64,000 bases of DNA from Piliocolobus tephrosceles (lineage: Eukaryota; Chordata; Mammalia; Primates; Cercopithecidae), in NCBI RefSeq assembly GCF_002776525.5, contig NC_045438.1, positions 150,047,777 through 150,111,776 on the forward strand, in the 5' to 3' direction. Position numbers and translations under genes: made by a program. The notes beneath the pieces were generated by a model. The model was not told the origin of the DNA. It did not search any database and saw only the letters and a program-made list of their open reading frames with translations. Shown here piece after piece: positions 13,199 through 25,984 of the stretch (positions are counted from its first letter, which is position 1; the number at the start of each line of letters is the position of its first letter).

Positions 13199-15548
13199 AA
13201 ATACTCAGTTCCTACTCAGCTGAATGTCTTCCCTTTTCCATTCCATCCCTAGCAGAGCATATCCAGGGAAGCCAGACCACACCTACACACAGGAGTGCTG
13301 TAACAGTTACACATAACTGTGAATTAATCTCTCTAACGTACACAACCAAGAAGAAATGAAAAGTGAGGCACACCCTGTTAATCAGTATTAACCATGATCA
13401 TAATATTTAAACGAGCATCATCATCTGCACTAACACTGACCTTACCCACCTCCCCCCACCCCCCTGCAAAAAAAAAGAGAGGCAGAAAGTAGAGCCTGCT
13501 CACCACAAAAGTATTGATGCCAAAAGTGGTATGAGTTCCCATAAGAAATGTCAATAAATACAATGTATATTGCTTTTTAGTTAGGAAAAAAAACACTCAA
13601 TTAAAAAAGTGAAACAGAAGTTGGGGATAGGCTTTAGAGAAATGTTACCCATCAGAGTCTGGAAAGCCCGGACAGAAGGAAAAGGCACCCAGACCTCACT
13701 TAGGTTTGGTCCTTCAAATCATGCTTCTGCTACAGTTGCTTTTAAAAAATTAAACAGGGCAAACAAACAATAAAACATATCAGTGCATCTGGGGATGGAA
13801 TTGACCACTAGTAAGTAGGTCATTACCACCTGTCAAGGTTTGGGCAATTTGGAGGATGCTATGACTTGCAAAATGCAAGGCAGGGGAAATAACACTCACC
13901 TTGCAGATCAATGTCTAATCACATTAACGTAGGAACTAAACATGTTTTCATAACCCAGAGAACGAGAGCTGGTCTTCCTAACAGAGAAGAGAAACAGCAC
14001 ATTCACCCATTCACCTGAGTGAAACTAACAAGGTGAAGTCTCTCAACTGAATATTAGATAAAAAGTCCTGATTAGAAACCACATGTGGGCATCACTGTCT
14101 GAGAGGCAGAAGGCAAGAAATGGAATTCCAGGACCACAGATCTTTGCCGTCCATTGTAGGGGGCAGCTTTCGCTGTTCTTTGTTTCACATGTGCTGCAGA
14201 AGTCTCTGTACATGATCTAACCAAGATCATCTTTCCACATATCATCCGCTGCCTTTTCTCCCTCCACTCAGTCATAAGTGAAAGGGACACATCCATACAC
14301 TCACGTGACACATTCAACCCACTGTGGCTTAGTTTTCTATGTGCCATTAGTTAAAGAAGAATCTTAGAAATCTTATTACCCACTTATACAGTTTTAAGTA
14401 CATTTTAAAACAAAGTTTTAAATACTTTCTAAAATGTAATTCAGCCAGGAAACTCAAAAATATCTATTAACTCTGGCTTGGCGGATTCCTCTATCCCCAC
14501 CATCCCAAAGGTTTACTTTTCTCCAGCCAACACATATTGCAGCCAAAGGTTATTACAGACACACTCACCCCTTCCCTCAGATCCTTACACCACCGTAACA
14601 GGAATATGGCCTCTTGCCTGGGCATTCTCATCCTTCCTTTGCCCCAGCTTCCCACCATGATAATGGGAAGGAAGAATGTTTAGAGATGGCAAGTGGAAGC
14701 AGAGGATGTGGGAAAAACACTTGGATTCCCTATCACTGTAGCCAACTTTCCCAAAGCCAACCAAATAAATATGCAATCTGAGTAAAAACTATATTTATTT
14801 TGCAAACATAGCTTCAAATTCCCCAGGACTCGATCCCTTCTCCACCATACCTCTAACCCAGGTCTCCAAAGTGCCCTGCCCTAAATCCCCTCCTATAGAA
14901 ATTCTGAAGCCTCCATTGTTGGGGAGAGCAGCTGCACCCACCCTTTCTCTGGTGCACACTGGGGCACTAGCAGTAAAAGGCAGGCTGGTCATTTCAGTGC
15001 TCCAGGGCTAGGAAAGAAGATTAGTAAGTGAGAAGCTCTTCCCTGCCCTCCACTGACACCTAGCAATTGGAAGAAGTTAAAATTCTCAGGCCATGTAATG
15101 GCAAGTACTATTCAAATAGGTATATGCACTCACCACTCAAAATTTACACAGGCCAGACAAATGGTTCAGGCTTTCCCAGGAAGTGATGGATGCTACTTCA
15201 ATAAACTATACGGGAACTGCTTAAATTAGACATCACCTTTTTTAACAGGGCTACTAACTTCAAGTAAGGGCTTTGCCTGAAGTAATGCTATTGGAATAAA
15301 CAATCTGTGTCCTGCTTTTCATAATTTCATGTTGGACACGACTACGACATCAAGTACATTGGAAAAGCTCTGCAGAGCAAAAGCTAAAAGTACCAGATGC
15401 TGCAATAGAGGAAAGTTTTACTTTTCCCTGGCTCCTAGTGGGTTCACCTCTAGCCACTAGTCCTCCTGAGTCACTATCTCTCAACAGCTTCCATGACACT
15501 GAAAGGGAAGCTGCCATTTTCTACCATTTCCTATACAAGGGAAGAGTA

Positions 15549-15874
15549 GAGTCATCCCTCAGTATCTGAAGGGCACTGGTTCCAGGACCTCCCATAGATA
15601 CCAAAACCTTCAGATGCTTAAGTCTCTGAAATAACATGGGGTAGTATTAGAATACAACTTATGCACATCCTCTCTCCTGCATAGTTCAAGTCATTTTTAG
15701 ATTACTTATAATACCTAATACAATGCAAATGCTAGGTAAATCATTATACTGTATTGTTTAGGGAATAATGACAAGGAAAAGTCTGTACATGTTCAGTAAA
15801 AATATTTTTTTCTGAGTATTTTCCATGTGCAGTTGAATCCCCAAATGCAGAACCCACGGACACTGAGGGTCAAT
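15549..15874 (-). mobile_element. MER2 (nonautonomous Tigger-type DNA transposon)
   Basis: The termini are inverted relatives ('gtcatccctcagtatc' at the left; 'actgagggtcaat' at the right) flanked by TA dinucleotides, as expected for a Tc1/mariner-type insertion. The internal sequence 'ttagattacttataatacctaatacaatg' is characteristic of MER2. Confidence 0.85.
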
Positions 15875-16580
15875 TATACTTGAACTGGGCATTAAGTGCG
15901 TCACTAAGGAGGCTACTCTTGAAAGATAAAAGTTAGGCGGCATAATCACAGCTGAGCCAATTTGGAAAAATCAAGAAGGCAGCTACACGGAACACAGCCA
16001 ATTTTGTAAGTTAGATCTGCATAAGGAAGTGCTCAGAGGAAAGAGCTTACATTCCTGCCATCCTTTGAAGATGAAGAAATGTTAGACTTAAATGCATTTG
16101 GTAAGACAATGAAGAATGAAGAATCACGTGTTGTAATATAAATAGCAGCACGACAAAGGGAACCAGGCTTAATCAGAATTATTTTTAACAAGCAAAGTAT
16201 ATTTATGTGTTACCTGTATAATTAAACATTTTTTAAAAGGTGGAGGGAAGTAGTAGTCGTGGAGATAGAACCTAGTCAAGCATATGTGAATGAACCCCAT
16301 TGTGGTATATTTAATAATACATAGATTATAAGCCACATGTTATAACTCTATGCAATAAAATCTTGATCTAAAGCAAGTTAGAAATGAAGGTGGTACAGTC
16401 CAATTCATGTGTGTGGTATTTACTTTCAAAGGAGGAGGCCAATGTAAACTGATGCAGCTACCCACATCTCCAATATAATCTTCTATTCCATTCTCAATTC
16501 AAAATGATTATCAATCACCACTACCACATATTTTTATCACTGAAAAAGACAGTAGCAAGTTGATAGAGAACATTTGATCC

Positions 16581-16863
16581 TTTTTTTTTTTTTTTTTGAG
16601 AGGGAGTCTTGCTGTGTCGCCCAGGCTGGAGTGCAGTAGTGCAATCTTGGCTCAATGCAACCTCCGCCTCCTGGGTTGGAAGGCGTAATTCCTGCTGGGA
16701 TTACAGGCACCCACCACCACACCTGGCTAATTTTTTTGTATTTTTCGTGGAAATGGAGTTTCACTGTGTTAGCCAGGATGGTCTCGATCTCCTGACCTCA
16801 CGATCTGCCCACCTCAGCCTCCCAAAGTGCTGGGATTACAGGCGTGAGCTACCGCGCCTGGCC
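16581..16863 (-). mobile_element. Alu (AluS/Y-type)
   Basis: Reverse-orientation Alu beginning with a 17-T run (the A-tail on the other strand) and ending 'ccgcgcctggcc'. Confidence 0.95.
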
Positions 16864-17050
16864 TCCTTTTGTAATTTTTAAGATTCATTATGGGTTTGTC
16901 TGATTTTAATGCCTAAAAGTAAAATTGCTTTTATAGTAAAACTGGATAAAGAGAACCAGAAGGACAGAGAAGGTATAGAGTGGGGAAAGGATAAGGAGAA
17001 CAAAGGAGGGGGAAAATACAAAGAGAAAATGTCTCTTCAAAGAAAATGAA

Positions 17051-17344
17051 GCCAGGTGTGGTGGTTCACACCTGTAATCCCAGAACTTTGGGAGGCTGAG
17101 GCAGTAGGATTGCTTGAGCCCAACCTGGAAAACATAAAAAGACCCCGTCTTTAAAAAATAAAAATAAAAAAAATAAAAATAAAAATTAGCCAGGCATGGT
17201 GGTGCACATCTGTAGTCCCAGCTATTTGGGAGGCTGAGGTGGGAGGATTGCTTGAGCCCAGGAAGTTGAGGCTACAGTGAGCTGTGATTGCACCACTGTA
17301 CTCCAGCGTGGGCAACAGAGGAAAACCAGGTCTTAAAAAAAAAA
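17051..17344 (+). mobile_element. Alu (AluJ-type), followed by a GA-rich tail
   Basis: Diverged dimeric Alu with an expanded A-rich middle linker (about 17153-17186). Its tail passes into a GA-rich microsatellite at about 17344-17375. Confidence 0.92.
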
Positions 17345-17494
17345 GAGAGAGAGAGAAAGAGAAAGCAAGAAGCAAGAAAAAATGAAATGAGAAGACTACT
17401 TAAGCTCTGCTCTAGAGAACTGCAAGACAGACACTACAGCCCATCCTGATCCACTTGTCTGGGTACACTAGTCCCTTACATTAGATACTCAAAA

Positions 17495-17740
17495 TGTCAG
17501 TGCCTGGTGGCTACCATTTAATGAAAATTCTAAAACACTATACATTTGAACTTTCTGCACTGACGGAAATATTTTATTCTGTGCTGTCCAGTCTGGTAAC
17601 CATTAGCCACATGTGACTGAACACTCAGCAATTACTGACTAGCATGATTGAACTAAATTTTTAATTTCATTTAAATCAATCTAGGTGTAAACAGTCACAT
17701 GTGGCTAGTGGCTACTGGATTAGTCAGCACAGGTCTAGAA
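17495..17740. mobile_element. hAT-type nonautonomous DNA transposon remnant
   Basis: Contains 'gaactttctgcactgacggaaat' and 'gtgctgtccagtctggtaaccattagccacatgtg', with a reverse partner 'cacatgtggctagtggctactggatt'. This inverted arrangement matches a common mammalian MER-type hAT element. The exact family was not determined. Confidence 0.65.
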
Positions 17741-17935
17741 TATAGGTATCCTATAAATTTCATGGCCTTTTTTTGAAATTGAGCTTCCAATTATTAAGTC
17801 CTTTATCATACATTCTATCTACCTACCTAGTTCTATGCCCCCACTCCCATTTTTCTTTAAGAGATGAAATCTCACTCTACTGCCTATTTATCTTTAGGGT
17901 ACTACAATTTACAAGACGACTCACTATCCAGCCTC

Positions 17936-18282
17936 TGTATGAGTCCATTCTCACACTACCATGAAGAAATACCCAAGACTGGGTATTTAATTGACTCACA
18001 GTTCCACAGACCTGGGAAGGCCTCAGAAAACTCACAATCATGGTAGAAGAGGAAGCAAACATGCCTTTCTTCACATGGCTGCAGCAAGGAGTAGAGCTGA
18101 GCAAAGGGCGGGGAAGCCCCTTATAAAACCATCAGTTCTCACGATAATTCACTGTCATGAGAACAGCATGGGGGAACCACCCCCATGATTCAATTATCTC
18201 CACCTGGTCCCACCCTTGACATGTGGGGATTATTACAATTCAAGGTGAGATTTGGGTGGGGACCCAGAGCCAAACCATATCA
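17936..18282 (-). mobile_element. Solo LTR, MaLR (THE1/MST-type)
   Basis: 347-bp LTR in reverse orientation. The ends are TG...CA and a perfect 5-bp target duplication gcctc lies at 17931-17935 and 18283-18287. Read on the minus strand, it begins 'tgatatggtttggctctgggtcccc', the hallmark of THE1/MST LTRs. No internal region is present, so this is a solo LTR made by recombination between the two LTRs. Confidence 0.94.
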
Positions 18283-18548
18283 GCCTCCTAACTTCACATT
18301 TGGTAAATTTGATTTCTGGCACTTTTGCCTATTCTATAGCTTCTTCAATACTCAAGATGGTATGTATAAATAGAACTGAGATAAATGACAACTTTAACAG
18401 TCTGTATAAAGAATCCAAAGTGCTCCTTTAAAAAGTTAACCTCTGTATTTGCTTGCTAGACTCCCTGGTAGGGAAATACATAAGGACTCAAGATGCTAAT
18501 AAATAACATAAATAGGAAAGAGGGGAAGATAATGGCAGTCATTCATAC

Positions 18549-18653
18549 CTCAGCTTCCTGCAGGGTCCCGTGGTTTAGGCACACCATGTCAGGGCAAGTG
18601 ATGGGAGACCCACATCCTTCTTGGATTGCCAGCTGCATGTACTGTTTCAGGCA
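18549..18653 (-). CDS. RNF144B: RNF144B exon 3 (second half of RING1)
   Basis: This 105-bp exon (35 codons) on the minus strand encodes residues 56-90, starting CLKQYMQLAI and ending GTLQEAE. It supplies the last three putative RING1 zinc ligands, C56, C75 and C80, which complete the C-x2-C...C-x4-C pattern begun in exon 2. The acceptor follows a T-rich tract (tttttttcttaacttccag) and the donor is GAG|gtatga; both junctions are phase 0. RING1 of RBR ligases recruits the ubiquitin-charged E2 before transfer to the RING2 cysteine. The match to RNF144B is near identity by recall. Confidence 0.97.
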
Positions 18654-19342
18654 CTGGAAGTTAAGAAAAAAAAGACAATTACCTATCCCATTACAGTAGC
18701 AGAAAGGTTACATAACAGAACCACCACTGCCTCTTCTTCCTTAATTGGCTGTCCTGAGGCTCTTGTACTCAAGAAACTTAAGTTATCACAAGTGTGAATA
18801 CTAAGAGCCATCACTTTGGAAAGAATGCAGACAGGCAATTAATTATGTATTACTTCATCTTAAGAGTTTATTCAAGTCAGATTTCCCTATGCTCACACAT
18901 TTCAGCCACCATAGATTAGGAAAAGAAAAAACACTATTTTCTAACACTAAAGGCCTACTCCTTTTTGAAAAAATCCTGTATGAGTTCCTAAGTCCATTTT
19001 TACCTAGTGGTCCTCTCCATCAAAGTTTATCCAAAACTAGAACAGAATGCTGTGACCCTTGCACTGAGCTAGCCACACAATCAAAGTAAGCTTAAGGCAG
19101 TGACATTTCTAGGACCACTCTTAAAAGCAAATGCACCTGGAAAAGATAATGTCAAATTTGGGAAAGTCAGGTGACTTCCTGCTGACTGGGGACAGCAAAG
19201 ATAATTTGCTTCCCAAAGACAATGATGCATTGTCCCAAAGACATTATCTCAAAGACAATGAGACCTTCCCAAAAATATGGGCCTTGGTGGATGCCATGTA
19301 AAGGAGGCTTGAGTAGGAAAAAAGGCACTGGTCCCCAGGGGA

Positions 19343-19938
19343 AAGAATAAATTAAATAGAAAAAAAGAAACCCAGGGAAGAAATTGAATAGAAAAAAGAA
19401 ACCCAGAGAAGAAACTGTATAGAAAAAAGAAACCCAGAGAAGAAATTGAATAGAAAAAAAACAGAAACCGGCTGGGCGCAGTGGCTCAAGCCTGTAATCC
19501 CAGCACTTTGGGAGGCCGAGACGGGCGGATCACGAGGTCAGGAGATCCAGACCATCCTGGCTAACACGGTGAAACCCCGTCTCTACTGAAAAATACAAAA
19601 AAACTAGCCGGGCGAGGTGGCGGGCACCTGTAGTCCCAGCTACTCCGGAGGCTGAGGCAGGAGAATGGCGTAAACCCGTGAGGCGGAGCTTGCAGTGAGC
19701 TGAGATCCGGCCACTGCACTCCAGCCTGGGCGACAGAGCAAGACTCCATCTCAAAAAAAAAAAAAAAAAAAAAAAAAAGAAAAGAAAAAAAAAAGGAACC
19801 CAGAGAAAAAACTGAATAGAGAAAAGAAACTCAGAGAAGAAACTGAATAGAAAGAAGAAACCCAAGAAGGAACTGAATAGAAATAAAGAAACCCAGAGAA
19901 GAAACTGAAAAGAAAAAAGAAACCCAGAGAGAAAAGGG
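19343..19938 (+). repeat. 31-bp minisatellite interrupted by an AluY
   Basis: Purine-rich tandem units of about 31 bp, built around 'gaaactgaatagaaaaaagaaacccagag', recur roughly four times before and five times after an Alu insertion. Units differ by single substitutions and small A-run changes. The pyrimidine-rich complement creates a long repetitive open frame on the minus strand, which I read as noncoding. Confidence 0.9.
19470..19790 (+). mobile_element. AluY, cercopithecid-type
   Basis: Near-consensus AluY with 'gctcaagcctgtaat', 'gggcgaggtggcggg' and 'gagatccggccactgc', the variant set I associate with Old World monkey AluY lineages. It sits inside the 31-bp minisatellite, whose units continue on both sides. 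Confidence 0.95.
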
Positions 19939-21473
19939 AGAACACCAGGAACAAAATTGATCTGCTCACTCACTGCCTGTTGTGTCTGGATGTTGGACAG
20001 TGGGTGGAGATGTGAGTCTGACTGAGAAGTTAGGAGAGGGACTGATAGCTTTATGGAAACCTCTAATGCCTCCCCCTATCCCTCTCTACCCATCCGCACA
20101 AGAAATTGAAGGCAGTAGTTCCAGGAAATAAACCTCTAAGTAATTCAAAATTGGTTCTTCAACTTCTACTAATTTGCTCATAATTGGTAAACCTTTTCTA
20201 CATGCATGACAAAAAAAAGTCAAGCTCAAATGTTTGAGGAGTACATTCCACCAAAAATACATAAGCCAGCCACTGAAGCAGCGACTCTTACAAAGTGGTA
20301 ATTATTTACAACTGGGCTTAGATTTTTCAAACTTATACATTTATGTATCAACTTACTACATTAAAAATATTGTTGTTGCACCAACGTTTTAAAAAAGCAC
20401 GAGCCTAAAGTAAAATTCTAGGGTCAGAATACTGATGATGTAATTATGAAATCTATCCCTGTTATTGACCATCTTTACTCATTTTTTCCATCTGAAAATA
20501 AAACTAATATCACTATTATATCACTTCAGAAAACTAATCATGTATTTATCTGATTATAAATAACTTACAATGTACTGATGAATCAATGACTAGGGCAAAC
20601 CATTTAAACCAGACTTGTATCTCTTCAAATAGTTAACAGGTTTTTTCTCCAAGGAGTTAATTTTTTCTATAATATTTACCACAGCAAAAACTAGAAAATA
20701 ACCTAAAGACCCAAAATAGAACACTGAAATAAATGTTGCTAAATTTATGCGATAGAATGTGCAGAATCATGAAAAGAGTCTTCAAATGATGTTCAAAAGA
20801 CATGCACAAATGCTCATGATTTAGTATAAACTGAGGAATAAAAGGTATCTGGGAACAGGGATCCTCTGTGGTCACTCCTCCATTGCACTTGACCACCATA
20901 TAGATACTGTGTTTTAACCCTGACCTTCTTGTTCAACAGAAGGGTGAAAAATCACTTGCTCTAGGATTTACTGTGCCAAACATGGTATCCAGCAGCAGCA
21001 GCAGTGGACATAGAAGACAGCAGCAGCAAGGAAATATGAGGAAGAATGTCAATGGGCAGGCGAACACCCAGGGGAACAATCAAGGCGGCTCACCAAAAGG
21101 AGTGTTGTGCCAGGGGACAAATGAATAAACAGTGTGAAAGCCTGTCCATCCTGTTCTGCTGCTGAGGACATCTCAGCCTTCCATCAGCCACACCCGTTCC
21201 ATTGTTACTGCCTTGATCTTCCCGCTGACCCCCAGCAGCCACTTAAATAAATTTAAGTAAAAAGACTGGAAGATATAGTTTCCAGGCTCAAGGGGAAGGT
21301 GTTTGAGGAAAACAAAGTGAACAGTGCAAAGAACTTCAGATCCTAATACCAGGGTGAATGGTCCACTTTACTAGGTGACAATGGGAAAACGACTTAGCCT
21401 ATTACCTAGACTTGCTTTCCTTAATTTAAAAAGTAGGGACAATAATACCTGTTATAGCGACCTCACAGAGTTT

Positions 21474-21498
21474 AACACACACACACACACACACACAC
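21474..21498 (+). repeat. (AC)n microsatellite
   Basis: Uninterrupted AC dinucleotide run of about 12 units. Confidence 0.97.
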
Positions 21499-23209
21499 GT
21501 GAAATTTATATACAGAAGCCCTTCATGAATTTGCAAATTACAGAAGAATAGGTCATGTTATTACTCCTCTTCTCCTGTTCTTAGACTTTCCATGAAAGAC
21601 TTTGTGGGAAAATGTTAATCCTTTGGCCTTCTGAGATATCCTTTCTCCACTCCCTGCAAAGGACCAGTTAAACCACTTAAGGTGGAGAAGCTATGTAGAC
21701 AGAACAGATATTTGTAACAGAATATCCCAGGTGCCTCTATGCAAGGCTCTTCTTAGAAACATTTGGGTCTACAGAATAAGTTTAGCATTAAATAGGAACT
21801 AAAGATACTATGTGAGTCCTTTTAGGCAAACACATTCATTTCAAATATAACTGCAAATGTGTTAAGTTGAAATATACACCTTCCCAAGAGTTTATAATGG
21901 ATGTGTCTCTTACTAATAATGTAATGTTCCTAGGTACACTACAAACCACAATATATCAACTAAATGAATTTTGAAACTTCCTATAAGCACTCTCCTGACC
22001 ACAATATTATATGACCCATGATTTTGGGGTGAGAAGTTAGACCTCTGTACACTGACTCCAGGGTTTAAGTACATATACCCTTTATTTTTAATGCTAAGAA
22101 ACAGTGGTTCAAGATAGAGATTTGTAAGGGCAGGTTGCTAAGTAGTCCTACAGCACAGGCACTTGACACTCCATCAGTGTGGGCATGCACTTCTATTCAA
22201 AGGCAAAGAAGGAAAACAACCAGCCCTAGCTATTGCTTTTTACTGAATTTTCAAGTACCCCTGGCTTGTTAAATGCCATCCGTTAACTTTCACTAAAATA
22301 TTTAATCTCGAGTGTCCCTCTCTTCCTCTGTATCTCTGGCTAAAAGGTGCAAAATAACTGAAAACATTCACATGCATCCGATGTGCACGTCATACAAAAC
22401 ATAGGTAAATGGTTAACAATTCTAGGGGGCAAACTGGCATCTAGCTTATAAAGAGAGAAACACAGAAAACAAAAACAGATCATAGCAATGCAAGAATGGC
22501 AAAATAAAATAATAAATATTTAAAAAGAAAACTACCATAATTTAGTTACATTTTGAAAATTACATTTATTAAGTAGCATTCAGCAGATATTTAAACATGC
22601 AATTTTCTTAACAGGTAACAAATTTTAAGGAAAATGTTTTAAATAGAACATCTCAAAACCCAAATGACCCAAGGAAAAAAAAAAAACTTTTTCTTTTGAA
22701 TAGTCAACATTTAATTAGTTTAGTAAAACACAGAATTATTTTTAGGCCATGAAGGGTCATGCAAAATAATAAGGATTGTTCATCAAACTCACTCCACAAC
22801 GCTTTAAGGACTCATATGGAATCTAACCAAAAATGTAACCAAATACCTGGTGAACCAGATGACTCATATTGTCTCTTCCAACTCTGAGAGTCTATGAATT
22901 GTATGCAACAGAATCTTCTCAGAAACAGGTGTCTCCTAGACCCCTTTCAAGGGTATTAGATTTCGATGTACCGAAGTCACAGTCATCCTTCATATAAGGC
23001 GTTCTCACCTATTATGATGGATGCGGCAAAAAGGGTCACAGTGTAAAGACAAAGCTACTATGTACCCACCCAAGAACAAATCACAGGAGTGGGCAGGGAA
23101 CATATGTATATTTTTTAAAACTATATAGTTCCTCATTCTCTATCACTAAATTATGCCCTTCTTAAAGTTTTTTTCTAAGAAAAAATAAAGCATTATAATG
23201 AATAGCCAG

Positions 23210-23335
23210 TGAAACTGGATTCCAACCATCCAGGTTGAAGCACAAGCTCTAAAGTCTCTGCATCTTGAGCGAGTCATTAACCTCTCAAGCTACAGTGCTC
23301 TCATTTATAAAATGGGACAATATCACCTGTCTAGG
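23210..23335 (-). mobile_element. MIR SINE fragment
   Basis: Reverse MIR core: 'gagcgagtcattaacctctc' followed by 'tcatttataaaatgggacaat'. Confidence 0.75.
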
Positions 23336-23540
23336 CTGATCTCAGGGAAAATGGAGAAAAGTGAAAAGAGGTATGTAAACATAAAGTATAATTGGAGAAT
23401 GGAATAGATGTTTCTGAATAGGCAGGAAGCAGAAACTAAAGCCCATAGACAACCTTTTCTAAGATTCCTGAGGGTGAGGTGAATAGGTCAGAGAATAGGT
23501 ACTATTGAGAGGAAGGAGGTAATGAGTGCCGTTAGCTGAT

Positions 23541-23842
23541 TTGTTTTTGTTTTTGTTTTTGTTTTTGTTTGAAACTGAGTCTCGCTCTGTTGCCCAGGGT
23601 GCAGTGGCACAATTATGGCTTATTGCAAACCTCAAACTCCTGGGCTCAATGATCGTCCCACCTCAGCTCCTGAGTAGTTGAGGCTACAGATGCCTGCCGC
23701 CACACTCAGCTATTAATTGATTGATTGAAATGGGGTCTATGTTGCCCAAGCAGGCTAGTCTCAAACTCCTGGGCTCAAAGAATCCTGTCGCCTCAGCTTC
23801 CCAAAGTTCTGGGATTACAGGTATGAGCTACCACAACTGGCC
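23541..23842 (-). mobile_element. Alu (AluJ-type) with (TTTTTG)n tail
   Basis: Reverse, diverged dimeric Alu. Its tail on this strand is a run of TTTTTG units at about 23541-23570. Confidence 0.93.
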
Positions 23843-25189
23843 CATTCGTTGAAAACTTAAGTTGACTTCCAGGATCTTAGATGCTTCTGGATACGGGCAC
23901 TGGGGTCCTGTAGTCAAAGGAGGGCTGTGAGCCCACCTGGCTTGAAGCTGAGTTGGTGAACTATTGACCTAGGTTTTCTCATCCATAGCTCAGCCAAGTG
24001 GGAAGGAAGGTGATGAGGGGGAATGTGCCTAAAGGCCAAAACCCAGACAGGCCTTGAGTACCTGTTTTGCTTTTTATCATTCCAGGTACAATGCAAACAT
24101 TGAAGTAGATATTCCATAAAATGTAGACTAACATTTCCCTGCCTCAGTGCACAATGACATCACAATGTTTCCAGTGTGTTCTAAATAACATCTCACACTG
24201 AGGCCAATATTCTGTTTATTCCACTTCAGACTATGATCTGTATACAGGATCCAAGAATAAAGCTGCCTTTGTTAGATGCTGTTGAGTTAAATTATTAGTA
24301 CAACTCAAGACAGTATCTCTCCCTACTCAAAAGCCTATCCAACACACCAAAAGTATTCTGGTTTGAAAAAATTCAAACAAATTAACAACCTACAGCTAGG
24401 CAGGAAGCTGTTTCCTGGTATAGTCTGATCCTAAAATTTTTCTTACAAAACCCCTTTCAGATACCTTGGATTTTTCACCAATATGAGATTACCTAGGTGA
24501 CCAACCTCCCCCTTGTAGGTGTTTGCCAACCACAGAGGACATCAGAGGACTGATAGGAAAACCTGGCACCAAATGATTAAAGGAAAAAGCACCAAATCAA
24601 ACAGCAAGTCATACAAGCACAGTTTAAAAGAGACCTTGGTTTGACAGTAGTTGTCCCTCAGCCCTTTTTATTCCAGAAGCCTTCCCTGCCTCACCCCCTG
24701 GAGTGGCAGCACACCCAGCCCATCTGCCCTCATAGCATCCTAAGGCCCAGCTCGCACTGTATTTTTCAAACTGGGTGCAAGGGTGTATTATTGGGAACCC
24801 AAGAGTTTTTCATGGCAAGATTTTCCCCATTTTATGTTTATTCAATGCTCTTACTAAAAGCATGCCTGGGACCACCTCGGGAAATTCCCTATTTCCACCC
24901 AGTGTCCGTGCTAACCCTTGGTCTGTGGTGCCATCCTGCTTTGCCAGGTAGGGGTGCTATCATTGTCACAGGCAAATGAAAAAAAAAGAAGAATCTGGGC
25001 CCAGTGAATGCTGAACACATCAAAATTTTTACTGATTCCAGCAGAGAAAGGTGACAAGATCATTGAATTACCACTTAGTCACTGGAACACATAAACTCAG
25101 AGCCTAACTGGAAAAAGCAATTTAACCAAAGTTAAACATCACTCATCACATTAATGTTAACTTAAATTTTATTGGTCTGTAATTTTATT

Positions 25190-25190
25190 T

Positions 25191-25221
<31 letters not shown>

Positions 25222-25240
25222 GTGTGTGTGTATATATATA
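25190..25240 (+). repeat. Inverted-repeat (TA)n(CA)n(TG)n(TA)n microsatellite
   Basis: TA repeats pass into CA repeats, then at a central acgt switch to TG repeats and back to TA repeats, so the tract is nearly self-complementary. It occupies the A-tail position of the adjacent reverse Alu, within that Alu's target duplication, so it probably grew from the tail. Confidence 0.9.
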
Positions 25241-25502
25241 TTTGAGATGGGGTCTCACTCTGTCACCCAGGCTGGAGTGAAGTAGTGCAATCTCTGCCTC
25301 TTGGAGTCAAGCGATCCTCCCATCTCAGCCTCTAGCTGGGACCACAGGTATGCACCACCATGCCAGGCTATTTTGTATTTGGGGTAGAGACAGGGTTTTG
25401 CCATGTTACTCAGGCTGGTCTCGAACTCCTGAGCTCAAGTGATCTGTCTACCTCAGCCTCCCACAGTGCTAAGATTTCAGGCATGAGCCACTACACCTGG
25501 CC
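25241..25502 (-). mobile_element. Alu (AluJ-type)
   Basis: Reverse dimeric Alu with deletions in its right arm. A near-perfect duplication of about 19 bp around 'ggtctgtaatttta' lies at 25169-25187 and 25503-25521, enclosing both the Alu and the microsatellite. Confidence 0.92.
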
Positions 25503-25984
25503 TTATCGGTCTGTAATTTTAATCAATATTCAGTTTGTATATTTATTGTGGTATTCTTATTCTTTAAGAGATATATGCCTAAATATGCTTATTTAGTACC
25601 TTGTATCATGTTTGTATAAGTTTTGGTAAGACTCTAATAAAGGAAATTTTAAAATAGTTTGATATTAAGTTCCAATTCTTTTCCCCTTCAAAAGGAAGCC
25701 ACATAAAATCACCAAAAGGAGGGAGAATGGAATGATTCTCAATAGCAGGGAGGCTGGTGGTATTGCCTTCTCACTTGGGGACATACTAGAATATCAGACT
25801 ATCCAGAAGGAGTTTTATAAATTATTCAACCTCCCCCCTCCCCAAATTCTCCAGAAGACTTGGTTTTTCTCCTCTACTTGCCAACCTTTCTATGATGACC
25901 GTAGGTAACACCAGATGTTTATTGTACACATGAGCAATGTAGTGCCCAGCATGCTGCATTGCAAATGACTATCAATTTGCCTGC

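Larger units (their letters stand above)
8266..18548 (-). other. RNF144B: RNF144B intron 3
   Basis: This 10,283-bp intron lies between exons 3 and 4. It holds Alu copies (10.0, 10.8, 12.9, 16.6 and 17.05 kb), an L1M-derived block (about 11.6-12.4 kb), a MER2 transposon (15.55 kb), a hAT-type fragment (17.5 kb) and a solo MaLR LTR (17.94 kb). In 8270-10020, 13215-15545 and 15880-16575 I see no recognisable gene or repeat. A perfect p53-type half-site occurs at 12102-12111. Confidence 0.85.

Noticed and set aside
17936..18282. Complete endogenous retrovirus
   Set aside because: Only an LTR bounded by its 5-bp duplication is present, here and at the other LTR sites; no gag, pol or env-like frames accompany them.
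19530..19973. 147-codon minus-strand open frame rich in Phe/Leu/Ser
   Set aside because: It is the translation of the 31-bp minisatellite and the AluY; the periodic peptide simply mirrors the DNA repeat.
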